The notes: generated by a model from the letters alone, not told the origin. Counted from the first letter of the stretch, positions 52,969-63,918 are shown. The stretch: 64,000 nt of DNA from Elymus sibiricus (GCA_039707655.1 CM077674.1:242159904-242223903), one strand, 5' to 3'. Translations and numbers: made by a program.

Positions 52969-54339
52969 CTCCGGAGTCTCCTCGGCGGTGACGCTATCTG
53001 ATAGGAGTGGAGGAGTGGGAGGATAGGGAATATTTAGTTAGAACAAGGCAGAAGAAAAGTGTATTGGTAACTAGAAGTTACTAGGTAGGAACAGACTTAA
53101 CAGAGTCAGAAAATGGAATCCCTATTGGTTGCTTAAATACTACACAGTTACTTTGATATTGCTAGGTAAGTCAACATGCTGATACTTGAAAAGAACACTG
53201 ACTTCAAACAAAGTCTGGACGGATGATATCGTCGGGGAAGTTAGCATATATCATATGACCAGGCTCTTTTAGGTGCAGTGCAATTTTAGTGCCAGCTTTC
53301 ACTACATAAAATTTAGAAATTTCTGTCCAAAGGCTCGTGCCAAAATAGGAGTGACCATGTTCATCAAGTTTTATGGAAACAACGATTGTAAATCCATGGT
53401 TTGTGTTCAATATGACATTCCTGGAGTCCTCAGTTATGTAAAGGCCAAGATTGTGTACTACAGTTGCTGTTGCAAAGCAAGGGATGTACTACAGGAAATG
53501 ATAAGATTGTTAAAGAATAGGGTAACATGCAAATATGGGAGTAATTGAAAGAAGATTACACAGCAGTTGAAATCAAAGGACACAAATTTATAATTAAATA
53601 GATAGTTTAACCATGATGTCATGCAAATATGAGAGTAACCGAAAGAACATTCCAGCATTAATTTGCCTAATATAGAAAGAAGAAAAATCCCCTTTGACGT
53701 GTATGCTGCATGTGGCACCTTTTATCCAAATGCAGCAATATATAGTATATGTTTAGAAAAGTAGGTCATGCCAACCGAGGTAGGGTGAGATTGAACATAC
53801 TGTGCGCCTCCTGAAGTCATCTGGTATGGTGAGATGGAACTCCTCGGTTTTCTGGCCGAGGCCGCAAATGCCTGATGTCTCCGTGCACTGTACACTCTAT
53901 GATTGAAAGAAAACCCTCGAATCAGCTAGAAGAAAAAAGAATTCACGGCAATTTCGGCCGGGTGATTAAAAGGGGCAGACGGACTGGGATAAGAGATGAG
54001 CGAATATTTTAGTAAATTAGTTACCTGGTTCTCCATGAGAAAAAACCCCAATACCGCAGATTCCCCAATCGGGTGGAGCTGGGTTAATGGCGAGCAGCGT
54101 CGAGAAAGTCGATGGCGATAGGCGGCGGCAAGCGGCAGTGGCGAAATGCGGTGGGGTTTGCCGGCAACCGGCGGCGGCGACAGGCCTCGAGCTACGTGGT
54201 TGCTACAGCGATACGCAGTGAGATGAAGAGTCGCGGAGGAGTGCAGATGCGAATGGGGACCGGGGGGGTGGCGGGCGGGTGAGGGTTTTGTGACGTGGGG
54301 ATGGTGTGGGTTTTCTTTTTTCCTTTTTGAATTGGGTGG
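52969..54339. other. Non-coding region upstream of the F-box pseudogene
   Basis: Probably former promoter and leader plus unrelated sequence. 53530-53660 contains a duplicated CATGCAAATATG(A/G)GAGTAA(T/C)(T/C)GAAAG. 54040-54300 is GC-rich with GGCGGCGG words. No independent gene is convincing. Confidence 0.4.
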
Positions 54340-54620
54340 TGAGGGTTTTTTGTCCCACAAAGCGTTTCGGAGGCAACGGTTTGGTATAGCCAACCGTGTG
54401 TGATTAACATCACTCCGGTGTATTTTCAAAAAAAAAACATCAGTCCGGTGTGAGGGTGATACAGAGTGCCGTTCGATCTTTGTAAATCCTACGGTGCAGA
54501 CGTGCGATCTGTGGGGATGCATTCCGGCCAATCAGAACACACATGCCGCGGCACAATGATAGTCATCGCACATGGTTCCAATCTGGGAAAATCACCAAGT
54601 TTCAGGGTGGGTCCACATTT
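54340..54620. repeat. CACTA subterminal-like words
   Basis: CAACCGTGTGTGATTAACATC, GACGTGCGATCTGTGGG and AGTCATCGCACATGG, together with a duplicated CATCA(C/G)TCCGGTGTG, resemble the subterminal units at 47561-47914 and 49060-49400. They may belong to the far end of the element that starts at 48902. No terminus seen. Confidence 0.45.
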
Positions 54621-55339
54621 CCTTCGTCGGTTGAATCTAAATTTTTTACCCATGCTAAACATTCACCCTAATATGTATAAAATTCTATCAACCAAATTGA
54701 TTGCGTACTCATCCCACACGTAGACATAAGTAAACATAGATATAAGCATAATCAGGCATAGATAATAAGCGTACTCAAGCATAGTTCAACCATATATAGT
54801 TCAACCGATATTAAGCATACTCAAGCATAGTTATAATTAAGACACTACATAGCCATATATAGTTCAATACCACATCTCATCTGCCGACAGGCCTGCACGA
54901 AGGTGAAGCTTCTCCAGGTACTCAACGTACGTGGCGTGCGCCACCCTGCGAGAATACTTCTCCTTGAAGGAGCCAACGGCTCGTCCTCTTGCATGCGCCA
55001 GAACACTTTCATAATCGTGATGAAGCTTTTGGTTGCAAAACGGGCATCCAAAGCCCCTATTCCAGGTCCTCACACGCCTGTTATGCAGTCCCACATAAAG
55101 CTCCCTGAGCTTTTGCCTCTTGAACCTCCTCTGGCCAACTTCGTCCTCACTGTCAACATCGTCAGATAGCACCTATACATATAGTAAAAAAATGTGGCGT
55201 CAGTATATTTTATAATAATGCGAATTCAGCAGGCAGAGTTTATGAAACATAATATATCCTGTGACAGCGTGAACCCTAAATCATCAAGTTATCTTGATGA
55301 AAGAAATGCATAAATAGAGAGCAGACAACTTAGTGCAAC

Positions 55340-55612
55340 AAAATTAAGAGTCTGATTGGTTTGCTACCAACATTTGGCAGAATCAAAAGTTTGGTTTGCT
55401 ACCGACATTTGGCAAAATCAGAAGTTGCCAACACTTGGCAAGCTTTTCTGAGATTGGCAATGAATAATGGAATGCAAACTAATCTCTAGCGAACATTTGG
55501 GAGTTGCCAAAATTTGGCATGCCAACGACTTTTGGCATCAAACCAATTTACATGCCATAAAGTAGGATCGAAATTTGGCATGCCAACGACTTTTGGCATC
55601 AAAATCAATTGT
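55340..55612. mobile_element. MITE-like fold-back sequence in the intron
   Basis: ATTGGTTTGCTACCAACATTTGGC near 55354 is opposed by TTTTGGCATCAAACCAAT near 55535. GGTTTGCTACC is duplicated on the left, and TTTGGCATGCCAACGACTTT is duplicated on the right (55515 and 55575). Terminal repeats are imperfect and no target duplication is identified. Confidence 0.45.
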
Positions 55613-55645
55613 CAAGATCTGGCTAGGAATTATTAGCAACACTAA

Positions 55646-55842
55646 CCCTAGTCGGATTTTTTTTAGAAGAACAGGGAGGCTCCTCCCCGGTTCCATTACT
55701 CGAATGAAACCCTCATAGTGTCATACATCAGCTCACTAAGAGGAGATGTTCGAAAGCAACAGCTAAAGGGAAATACACAACGACAAAAGTATGAGGATTA
55801 CAAGTTATCCTACGCCCCAAAGGGGTCCCTAGTCGGATTTTT
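55646..55842 (-). mobile_element. Short retroposon (SINE or 5'-truncated LINE) with target duplication
   Basis: CCCTAGTCGGATTTT occurs at both sides (55646-55660 and 55827-55841), a target-site duplication of at least 15 bp. Read on the minus strand the insert ends CCTCCCTGTTCTTCTAAAA, an A-tail directly before the duplication, so it integrated by target-primed reverse transcription. The insert is about 165 bp and has no reading frame. It lies in the intron of the XS-finger gene. Confidence 0.75.
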
Positions 55843-56479
55843 AGCAGAAATCATTTGTACAGAAGAAACAATTAATCACTTATCATTTGTACCATTCAAA
55901 TAATCAATACACTACATATATCTATCGAATCTAACTCAGATTTCATGGATTGAGAGAACATAACCATAGAATTTCTATTCCAAAAAGGGGGAGGCAGGAC
56001 TAACCAGAGAAACCCTAGGACATATTTGCCACATAAATGTGTATAGATGACTAACCAGTTCTTCGTCGTCATCGGAGTCGTCACCAGAGTGGTCGTCGGA
56101 GTCGTCGCCAGAGTGGTCGTCGGAGTCGTCGCCGGAGTCGCTGTGGACCTCCGGCTCCAGCAGTGGAAGCACAACGCCATCGACGACGTCAACGTCCCGC
56201 TTCTACCCGCGCGAGACATCGTCGGCGGCGATGGCAACCTCTGTCTCCAGCTTCATGCCATGCTCAGGTGCTTCAGCAGCCCCGGTGTCACCACTCCCTC
56301 CGATGGTGCGCTTCGGCGACATCCTCATACATTGACGGTGGTGACGACTGCGAGCGGCGTCGAGGATGCAGACAGAGAGAGAGAGGATTGTGTGTGTAGC
56401 GAGAATGGGGGCTGCGGCCGCCTATTATGACCAGCGGCTCGGGCGCGCCATTAATATGGAGCAGTGGCAGCGAGGCGGG

Positions 56480-57240
56480 TGGTGGTCAAAGGGCTGGCTC
56501 GCCTCCCGGTGAGCCTGCGCAGCGGACTGCTAGCATGCCTACCTTCATTTCACACAGCTACTCGCACGCCTCCCGGTGACACTGCGCAGCGAACACGCCT
56601 CCCATCAATTCACACACCTGCCTACATGCTTCCCGGTCTGCCTGCGCGGCGAACTGCTCGCATGCATCCCGTCAACTCACGCCTGCTCGCACGGTACACG
56701 GGACGCGTGGCGGCACGTATATTGTTTTTCTTTTTTGATGATTAATTCTGCCGCTTTATTACTTAACCAAAGCATGGCATGTACATTGTTGGTCTAACGC
56801 CCACGGTACGAATAAATAATCCGTTTGCGATATTGGTTGCCAATTATTAATAATCTCCCGTTTGTAAGAAGAATATATCAAAACTTGTCTCAACTTTGAC
56901 AAAAAAATACAATATCACAGTCTATTGGTGTCCATATGACACCACGATAAGTTTCATGAATTTCAACTAAGTTTTGGATTTACTGGATTTTAAAAATCAA
57001 GATTCTCAATGTTTGAAATTTCTTGCATGGGGACTAAACATGCACCCAGGGACACACATATGATTTTCCAATCCATTTTGGTGCACTATCACATGTGCAT
57101 GTAGCTCAAATTTGATTTTTGCACATTATATCCCTAGGAAATCAATCAATGTATAAAAACGTCCGAATGATCTCTGATTTTTTTCTTCCAAATTTTAACA
57201 CGACACTCCTTTGGTCACATATGTTCACCGCGGAAAAATT
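56480..57240 (+). repeat. Single diverged copy of the roughly 500-bp array unit with leader
   Basis: CCTCCCGGTGAGCCTGCGCAG and GCGGCGAACTGCTCGCATGC parallel 41999-42070. Then 56795-57230 follows the array unit in order: AACGCCCACGGT, AAACTTGTC, TGACACCA, GTTTCATGA, TTTTGGATTTAC, TTCTCAATGTTTG, TGCACCCAGGGACACA, TTTTGGTGCACT, AACACGACACTCCT. It is more diverged than the copies at 42190-45440. Confidence 0.7.
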
Positions 57241-57289
57241 TTAACATTCCTCGTAGTGGCGGTGGTGGTGCGGTGTGTGTGTGTGTCGG

Positions 57290-58515
57290 GGGGGGGGTCC
57301 GGCAGTACACTACGAGTCATGAGCCATCGTGTGGGGTTGACCGTTTTGTGAGGCAGGTGCCACATCAAAGTCATGAATTGGTTATTTAAAACATTACACA
57401 ACCCTTTCATATATACATACATGTTTGGGCCACATGCATGCATGGTGGTCCTCGGACACTCACTCGTGCGGTTATCAGCGATGCGCCCATTCGTTAGCCC
57501 GCGAAGGTTATCACTTTTCACCGACATCAAGAGGCATTTGACCAAAGGTGGATTCATCTTGGCATGAGTTACGGTGTGGATCATGGTGAGATTCCAGATC
57601 AAAGTTCGAGCGCATGCGTACACATGAATCCCTCCCACCGGCTTGAAGTGAGGAGGACTACGACATGTTGTGAACCTCTGTGTAGGGCATTTCCGGTTTG
57701 CGAAGCATGTGCCACATCAAAGTTGTGTAGTGGGCATTCAAACATCATACAACACCTCTTTGGGCATGCAGGCGGTGGTTGTCCCAGGACACTCACTCAC
57801 GTGTGACGCTTTCTGTGGGCCCGCGAGGTCGTCATCCATCACTTTGACCTACAGCGAGAGAGGTTAATTTGACCAACAAGGATGATTCTTTTTGGTTTGT
57901 GTTACGGTAGGAGTATATAGTATGCGTCGAAGTGGGGGGAGGGGACCAGCATATACTATGCGTCATGAACCTCGCTCCGTGTGGGGACTTTCCGGTTTCC
58001 GAGGTAGGTGCCACATGAAAGTTGTGCATTGGGTATTCAAACATCACACAAACACCTCTTTGGGCCAAATGCAGGCGATGGTTGTCCTACAGGACACTCA
58101 CTCGCGTGTGACGCTTCCATCTGTGGGCCCGCGAGATCATCGTCCATCACTTTGACCCAATGAGAGAGAGGTTAATTTGACCGACAAGGAGGATTATTTT
58201 TTGTTTGTGTTATGGTAGGAGTATATAGTACACGTCAAAGAGGGGGGATGGGACCAGCATATACTACGCGTCATGAACCTCGATCTGTGTGGGGACTTTA
58301 CGGTTTCCGAGGCAGGTGCCACATTAAAGTTGTGAATTTTGGGTATTCAAACATCACAACAACCACACACCTCCGTACGTACATATGTTTCTGCCCACAT
58401 GCAAGCGATGGCGGTTGTCCTCTGGCACTCACTCACGCAGTTATCGGCAATATCGATGCTTTCCATCTATGGGCCCGCTTGGTCCATCACTTTGACCGAC
58501 AGCGAGAGAGGTTAA
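57290..58515 (+). repeat. Tandem array, four units of about 300-350 bp
   Basis: The landmark GTGCCACAT lies at 57357, 57709, 58008 and 58315. Units share GTCATGAACCTC, GTGTGGGGACTTTCCGGTTT, GGGTATTCAAACATCACA, GGACACTCACTC, TGTGGGCCCGCG and GCGAGAGAGGTTAATTTGAC. The last unit is cut inside GAGGTTAA by the CACTA at 58516. A G-run and (GT)n lie at its start (57272-57298). Reading frames are by-products. Confidence 0.85.
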
Positions 58516-59330
58516 CACTACTGGGAAAGGGCTTATAGGTGATCACAAATTAGTGGTGGGTGGGACGGGTCACCCGCCACAGCTACTTTGAAAAGTTAGC
58601 TGTGGCGGGTACTAAAGATTGCTCACCACAAGTTGTGCAGAAGCAGTGGCGGGCATTTTTCGCCGCCCGCCACACGTAAGGTCTCTTTGTATGGTTTTTT
58701 TTGCATAACTCATCTGTGGCGGGCGTACCCTAGTGCCCGCCACAGCTACGTGCCTTGACAGTGGCGGGCATTTTCTTCTGCCTGCCACAAGTTGACCGGG
58801 TATGATGGCCACTATTGACAGCATATTGCGGTGGCGGGTAAATAAGCACGCCCGCCACAGGTAGCCAGCCGTCTCCCCCCAAAACCACCCTTCCCCCGAA
58901 AACACAATTTCAAATATGTCCGCCGCTCTCGCCCCCAAACCCCATGCCTCGTCGCCACCGCGCCCCTCCTCTGCCCCCGTGCCGCGCTTGCCGCCGCGGC
59001 CGTTCTCCTACGCCGCGTCCGCGCGCACGCCTTCGTCGTCGCACGCCTCCTCTGCTGCGCCCCCCGGCCTCTCACCGCTGTGGCCCGGCCGAACCCTAGG
59101 TCGGACCCTCCTCTGCCGGGGCCCTCTTCTGCCGCGGCCCCCTCATTGTCGGGACTCCTCCGCCGCCGCCCCTAGTCGCCGGGCCTCTCCTCCGTCGCCG
59201 CCACCTACACGCAATGGCTTCCTCCGCCAGCAGCCGGAGCAAGACACCGCCGCCGGCAGCAGACTCCTCCACCTCCGAGGCTGCTACAAATCCCTCCTCC
59301 GCCTCCCGCTCAAGCAGTTCAGAGGTAAAT
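58516..59330 (+). mobile_element. 5' terminal region of a fifth CACTA transposon
   Basis: CACTACTGGGAAAGGGCTTAT begins exactly inside the conserved GGTTAATTTGACC of the tandem array, giving a clean junction; the 3-bp duplicate should be TAA. Subterminal words TGGCGGG(T/C)(A/G) and CCCGCCACA occur in both orientations about ten times up to 58860. A GC-rich leader and first exon follow. No matching 3' terminus is seen within the window. Confidence 0.8.
59214..59324 (+). CDS. First exon of a CACTA-encoded protein
   Basis: ATG at 59214 opens MASSASSRSKTPPPAADSST and a Ser/Ala-rich stretch to SRSSSSE, followed by a good splice donor (AGAG/GTAAAT at 59325). Composition and position just after the subterminal repeats fit the N-terminal exon of a CACTA companion protein. 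Later exons were not identified, so the gene is partial. A longer overlapping Pro-rich frame (58916-59359) reflects GC content. Confidence 0.45.
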
Positions 59331-59730
59331 CCCTCGTACCGATTCTATTGTCACTGTAGGAATTAATTATGGATGATGATACATGAATGTTTTTTATTCG
59401 TAAGTATAATCATCTCATGCATGAAGCGTGAACATTTAATTGGATTTCTCCAACAATACAGGGCTTCAAAAGAGTATAGAAAATATCATGAAACATTGAT
59501 TAATTTCCATTTTGCGAGATTTCAGACACTCAATGTTTCATTTTTCAGCATAAGTCATGCCCAATTTTTCTGTTCGTCCTTTAACTTATATAATTATTCC
59601 ATAACATGAACTTAGGCAATGAACGAAGGATGCCCCTTCTGTGGCGACAGGAGGCTAGGCGCATGTTACAATGTTCACCTAACTTGCAGTGAGATATGTG
59701 TCGACCTTCAGGACGACTTTATGGAGTGGG
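59331..59730 (+). other. Possible intron and small cysteine-rich frame
   Basis: AT-rich to about 59600, consistent with an intron after the exon at 59214. Near 59617 an open stretch begins AMNEGCPFCGDRRLGACYNV with several cysteines, running into the 85-bp repeats. It could be a second exon; not assigned. Confidence 0.35.
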
Positions 59731-59732
59731 CT

Positions 59733-60085
59733 GAGTTCTCGGGCGGTCCTGTCTCGCCCGATTCTCTTTTAGACACCTGTTCGGCATTTCTTTTCAAAAC
59801 CTCTCGTGGCGTCGCTTGAGTTCTCGGGCGGTCCTGTCTTGCCCGATTCTCTTTTAGACACCCGTTTGGCATTTCTTTTCAAGACCTCTCATGGCGTCGC
59901 TTGAGTTCTCGGGCGGTCCTGTCTCGCCCGATTCTCTTTTAGACACCCGTTTGGCATTTCTTTTCAAGACCTCTCGTGGCGTCGCTTGAATTCTCGGGCG
60001 GTCCTGTCTCGCCCGATTCTCTTTTAGACACCCGTTTGGCATTTCTCTTGGATACTCGGGCGGTCTTGTCTCGCCCGATTATTCA
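59733..60085 (+). repeat. 85-bp tandem repeat, four copies and a partial
   Basis: Units start GAGTTCTCGGGCGGTCCTGT at 59733, 59818, 59903 and 59988 (exact 85-base spacing) with a shortened fifth from about 60050. Copies are more than 95 % alike by eye, so the array is young or homogenised. Because 85 is not a multiple of three the frame changes at each unit. Confidence 0.92.
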
Positions 60086-60089
60086 CTTT

Positions 60090-60660
60090 TAACTTTCTTG
60101 GTTTGTCACTAACATTTTATTTTTATGCACATGCTAATATTTATCATGCCATGTTTTAAATTTCAGTCAGCATGAGCATACCATTTAATCCATCATGGGC
60201 ATATGCATTCGGTATATGTTTCGTTCATAATGTTTGCGAGTACATTCCAACGTACTCACTGGCTTGTTCCTGGCTATTTTATTGGCCAGACCTGGAGGAG
60301 GACGAGCTTATGGAAGGAGATTGCGCTAGCGAGCCCGACGCTTAGAGGTGTCCCAGTCAGTCAACCTGTGATCATGGAGTCTACCACATGTATCATCCGC
60401 TGTGTTTCCGCTACACCAATAAAATAATCAAGCCTCACACTGACGCTTGACTTTATTTTATTGTATCAGTGTTGTTCTACCACCACACCACTGTGTTATT
60501 CCACGACCGTAGTATATTGGCAAGCTTGTAATAATTGTTGAGCCCTCTGACTCAACCCTGTGTAATATTATATTTGTACTGGTTATCTGTATCAAGGAAG
60601 TCTACCAGTTGTTCTTGGGGCTGGTATGACTTGAGGCTCTTCTGTGATTTATCCCAGAAA
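60090..60660 (+). other. Retrotransposon-like 3' non-coding segment
   Basis: ACGTACTCACTGGCTTGTTCC, GGCCAGACCTGGAGGAGGAC and the end TTTATCCCAGAAATGGGCCTGACA have the look of an LTR or 3' region of a grass retrotransposon. No partner LTR is in the window. No gene is supported. Confidence 0.4.
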
Positions 60661-61135
60661 TGGGCCTGACACCCTCATGCATGCATGCAGCAGTCATAAA
60701 TACACATGCACGCACGCATGCATGTGAACAGCACACGACGCAACACACACGCTCACGCTCAAGTGCTCAGCCTACACGTGCAGGCGCACACATACACAAC
60801 CAGGGTGGTTCCCGCGCAAGGGTTGAACTCCTGCCGTGCCTGTGTAAAATTCTGTTTAACTTATTTCTTTCCTCTGCCAACTGACAGGTGGGACCCACAG
60901 TCCACGTGTCAATTTAACCATTCAACAAAGTGCTACGTAGACTATTTGACCGGTCAACAGACTGCAATACGGTGCTCTACGGTGAGCTAGTAACCGTATA
61001 AACACCGCAAAATGTATATATTGACCGTAATGAGCGTATTATGAAGTCCAGTGACCGCCATTAAGCCATATTAACCGGAAAGGAGGCAGTATGGACTAGT
61101 AGTGGACTAGTAGTAGTACTACTAATACTACACTA
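60661..61135. other. Non-coding spacer
   Basis: Contains (CA)n and (GCAT)n short tracts (60670-60790) and GACAGGTGGGACCCACAGTCC, a single relative of the unit at 39058-40470. No gene supported. Confidence 0.4.
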
Positions 61136-61139
61136 CACC

Positions 61140-61350
61140 CTCTCCCTCTCCCACACGCGCGGTGGCTCGCAGAACAAGTAGAACGAGGAGAAGCTTGCTT
61201 ACTACGCGCTCTCCCTCTCCCAACCGCGCGGTGGCTCGCAGGACGAGGAGAACGAGAAGAAGCTTGCTTACTACGCCCTCTCCCTCTCCCACATGCGTGG
61301 TGGCTCGCAAGATGAGGAGAAGCTTTTGACTACTGCGCGCTCTCCTCGCC
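61140..61350 (+). repeat. 69-bp tandem repeat, three copies
   Basis: CTCTCCCTCTCCCAC starts at 61140, 61209 and 61278, followed by GCGCGGTGGCTCGCAG, ACGAGGAGAA and GAAGCTTGCTTACTAC. A partial fourth copy begins near 61337. Since 69 is a multiple of three, a 60-aa repetitive frame is open on the minus strand, but nothing else suggests it is used. Confidence 0.88.
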
Positions 61351-61895
61351 CACGCGGTGGACGTGCATCAGTTCATTCGGTGTCAGATTGCCAGAAGCAT
61401 GCACTGTAGTACCATAATTGTTTGACTTCTCGAAGAGGTGAAGAGCCAAGCGGTTTAATAGTACGAGTAGTACAGTATACAGGTACACTAGGAACCGCAC
61501 GGTGGAGCGTCTGCACTCTTATTTTATTTTAATCTATGATAAAGCAATCTTCTACTACTAGTATGCATTTACTCCGGAGTAGTGCAGAAAACGGCAACCC
61601 AGTGAAGTATTACTCCTCAGATCACACTATCACCATAATACTCCTTAGTATTTATAGTTGCTCCTAGTAGTAGGAGCGGATTCAAAGAAGATTGAATTGA
61701 TGGTTGCTTCGTCCGAGCAACTTACTGTGGTAAAGGTAGGGCTTATGGTTTGACTGCTCATTAGAACTATATTACTGCGGCGAAACGACCGGGCAAGAGT
61801 CTCCCGTGCAGTTGTGTACTCTAATTTGGTGCATGGCATGCGGACCTGGATGCTGGAGTAGTAGAATGGCTTCTGGCAATGCTATCAAGCTTTCA
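61351..61895. other. Non-coding spacer
   Basis: Repeated TACTACT-type words; no gene or element end is identified. Confidence 0.35.
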
Positions 61896-61899
61896 GCAT

Positions 61900-63915
61900 T
61901 TGTTTACATAATATATGTACACATAATTTTTAAGCGACATGAAATTGTACAACGCTATGAAGCTTTCAGCTTTTGTTTCATGTGTCTTGCCAGCTGGAAG
62001 GTTGTCTCGTTACAACATTTCATCAAATACAAAGTAAACTAACATCCATGCTCTTTCACATAAAAAGGAAAAACTAACTTCCTTGCTAATGCATCTCAAT
62101 GATTCGTAGATCAGAGCCAATATTTACATCACAACTGAAGACAAAGTTGTGAGAAGGTGTACAAATAAAGAAAAAATAAAAAAATGATCGATGCTCTCCA
62201 TAGGAATGCTTTCATTTCCTGGCCACGATATTCATTCGTTGGCAGCTACTTTCCCGCAGCTCTGTCAAAATCAACACGACATGTTGGCAAAGAAAGGAGC
62301 TGTCAAAAGCATGGAACATTCCGATCATTTTGTGCAGTTCCACTAAAATAGAGCTGAGCATCCCCTGTTAGCAAAGATATTGAGTAAGTGTGATTACAAT
62401 AATAGTGGCACTATTGATGAAACAATAAACACACAAATAGAAGCCGGTCACCTTTGCAGTCTCTCTTGAGACTAACTACTTGTTGGAGAAGATTAGGCTG
62501 AGAGTTGGATGAGGAGGATTGGAACTCCAAACTCCCTTTGTGCAATCCCATTGAAATGTAGAAACATTGCCAGTGTGACATTTTAGTAGAACTACACAAA
62601 ACACTCTTAAGAAAAAAGTGCTTTGTTCAGTTCACCAAAAGGTCGCAATAGCAACGAGGTGAAATGGATATCCCTATTTGCAAAAAGAGGTAGAAAGGAA
62701 ATAATTACTGGCCAATGATAGTTGATGACACATACGCCGACAAAAAGAAGCATATTCATTGTCTTAAGGGAAAGATAACAGCACAGTGGTTTCTCTCAAA
62801 TGGTGTGAGGACGATATTGCAAAATGGAAAGTACGCCGGCCGAGCTAGTATGTTTTAGGCAAAGAACTGGAGAAGATCCACTTGCAGCGATGTGGGAAGT
62901 TGGGCAGTGGAGCAAGGCCGGTTCCAGAGGAAGCTGTACCTAAGGGTCGTCGGGATGTAAGTAGGAGGGCGACGGTGGGCGGGATCTGCTGCGGCAGCGA
63001 GTAAGGGTTGAAGTCCCTACCATGCCGGAGCTAGGTCAGAGAGAAAGGCAGGTACAGCAGATCGGGACACACCAGCATAGGGTTTCCTGCCTCGACGCCG
63101 GTGACCGGAGCAATGTTGCACATCCTCCCTTTCCGCCTCCGGACGGAATCCGGCCGGATCAGTGACCAGCGGTTAGAGAGGTAGAGATTGGCAACCGCCG
63201 TCTTGTGTGAGAGAGTGTGAAGAGACGAACCCCACCAAGCAAGCATTGAGGCTCCTGCCTATATTTGTACTAGTATAGTGGAGCGGTTTTCGTTTTTCTC
63301 TCCATACAATCGTTTTATATTCTGTACGTGCCATTGAGGAATAAAACTTTATTTAAAAACAACACACCAATGTGTCAAGTCGCACTTTGTTTCATTCACG
63401 TGTGGTACACGACCCTCCATCAAGTGAACTACCGACACGCGTCAAATTATCACGCGGGCTGCCTTTTCGTACAGAAATGAGCTCCACCGTGTACCCGTGC
63501 GGGTGTGGTAGGGAACGAGACGTGAGTACGTGCGTCGTGCGTGCACCTCTTCTCTTTGTGCGTGTACCCCACCTACGTGGGTGTGTGTGAGAGAGATACA
63601 ACCCTAGAGAGAGATGGTGAGTGCGTTCGTGAGTGTTTTATTTTGGGGGGGGGTGATTTCGTAAGTGTATTTGTGTAAGTGAGAGATAGACAAGGAATAT
63701 GAGTCGATGATATCTCAAAAAAAATGTAACATATGCAATGTGTGTGAAACGGAGGCCTAGATATATCATATATAGAGGGGGCGATCCACGAGAAGAGAGG
63801 GGAGGGATCATCGGTGTGAGATATCGATAGAATCGAAGAGAGGGATGAAGGTGTATGGGTGCGAGACAGATAAAGAGCCAGCGAAATTGTGTGTGCGCGC
63901 GTCAAATATATAGGG
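61900..63915 (-). repeat. Compact right inverted arm
   Basis: Its reverse complement matches, in order, four separated parts of 15960-36200: about 63720-63900 with 16110-16250, 62860-63460 with 23155-23700, 62545-62690 with 24680-24840, and 62080-62160 with 36110-36200. Good landmarks are GATAATTTGACGCGTGT, GAATGTTGCAC/GTGCAACATT, CACCTCGTTGCTATTGCGAC with CTTTTGGTGAACTG, and CAACTTTGT, AATATTGGCTCTGATCT. The right arm is only about 1.9 kb while the left spans more than 10 kb without the retrotransposon. A minus-strand 71-aa frame at 63031-63246 has no counterpart open in the left copy. Confidence 0.65.
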
Positions 63916-63918
63916 TGG

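Larger units (their letters stand above)
54864..56328 (-). pseudogene. XS-type zinc-finger protein gene, two exons, one nonsense codon
   Basis: Exon 1 runs from the ATG at 56326-56328 to 56056 and exon 2 from 55172 to 54864; the junction (donor CTG/GTTAGT, acceptor ATAG/GTG) keeps phase. Exon 1 starts MRMSPKRTIGGSGDTGAAE, meets a TAG at 56204-56206, then encodes an acidic repeat (three to four DDHSGDDS units) and DDDEELV. Exon 2 starts LSDDVDSEDEVGQRRFKRQK and contains GFGCPFCNQKLHHDYESVLA, HARGRAVGSFKEKYSRR and YVEYLEKLHL. The CPFC...HA.G...KEK...YLE pattern fits the zf-XS domain of SGS3/IDN2-type plant RNA-silencing proteins. No XS or coiled-coil XH domain follows, so it is short for that family (about 193 codons). 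Otherwise a C2H2-like finger of unknown role. Confidence 0.6.

Noticed and set aside
57225..58538. Repeated 60-137-codon frames
   Set aside because: Frames follow the tandem units and change at each copy; no protein-like conservation.
59733..60085. CRISPR-like regular spacing
   Set aside because: Direct 85-bp units without unique spacers in a plant genome; a plain tandem repeat.
61076..61100. CTAGTAGTG as a possible 3' end of the CACTA beginning at 58516
   Set aside because: The expected outside-in terminus is CACTACTGGGAAAGG; the preceding bases here do not match and the next bases are not TAA.
63031..63246. 71-codon minus-strand frame beginning MLAWWGSS
   Set aside because: Not open in the homologous left-arm copy (23330-23550) and no domain; could be a leader of a lost gene but unsupported.
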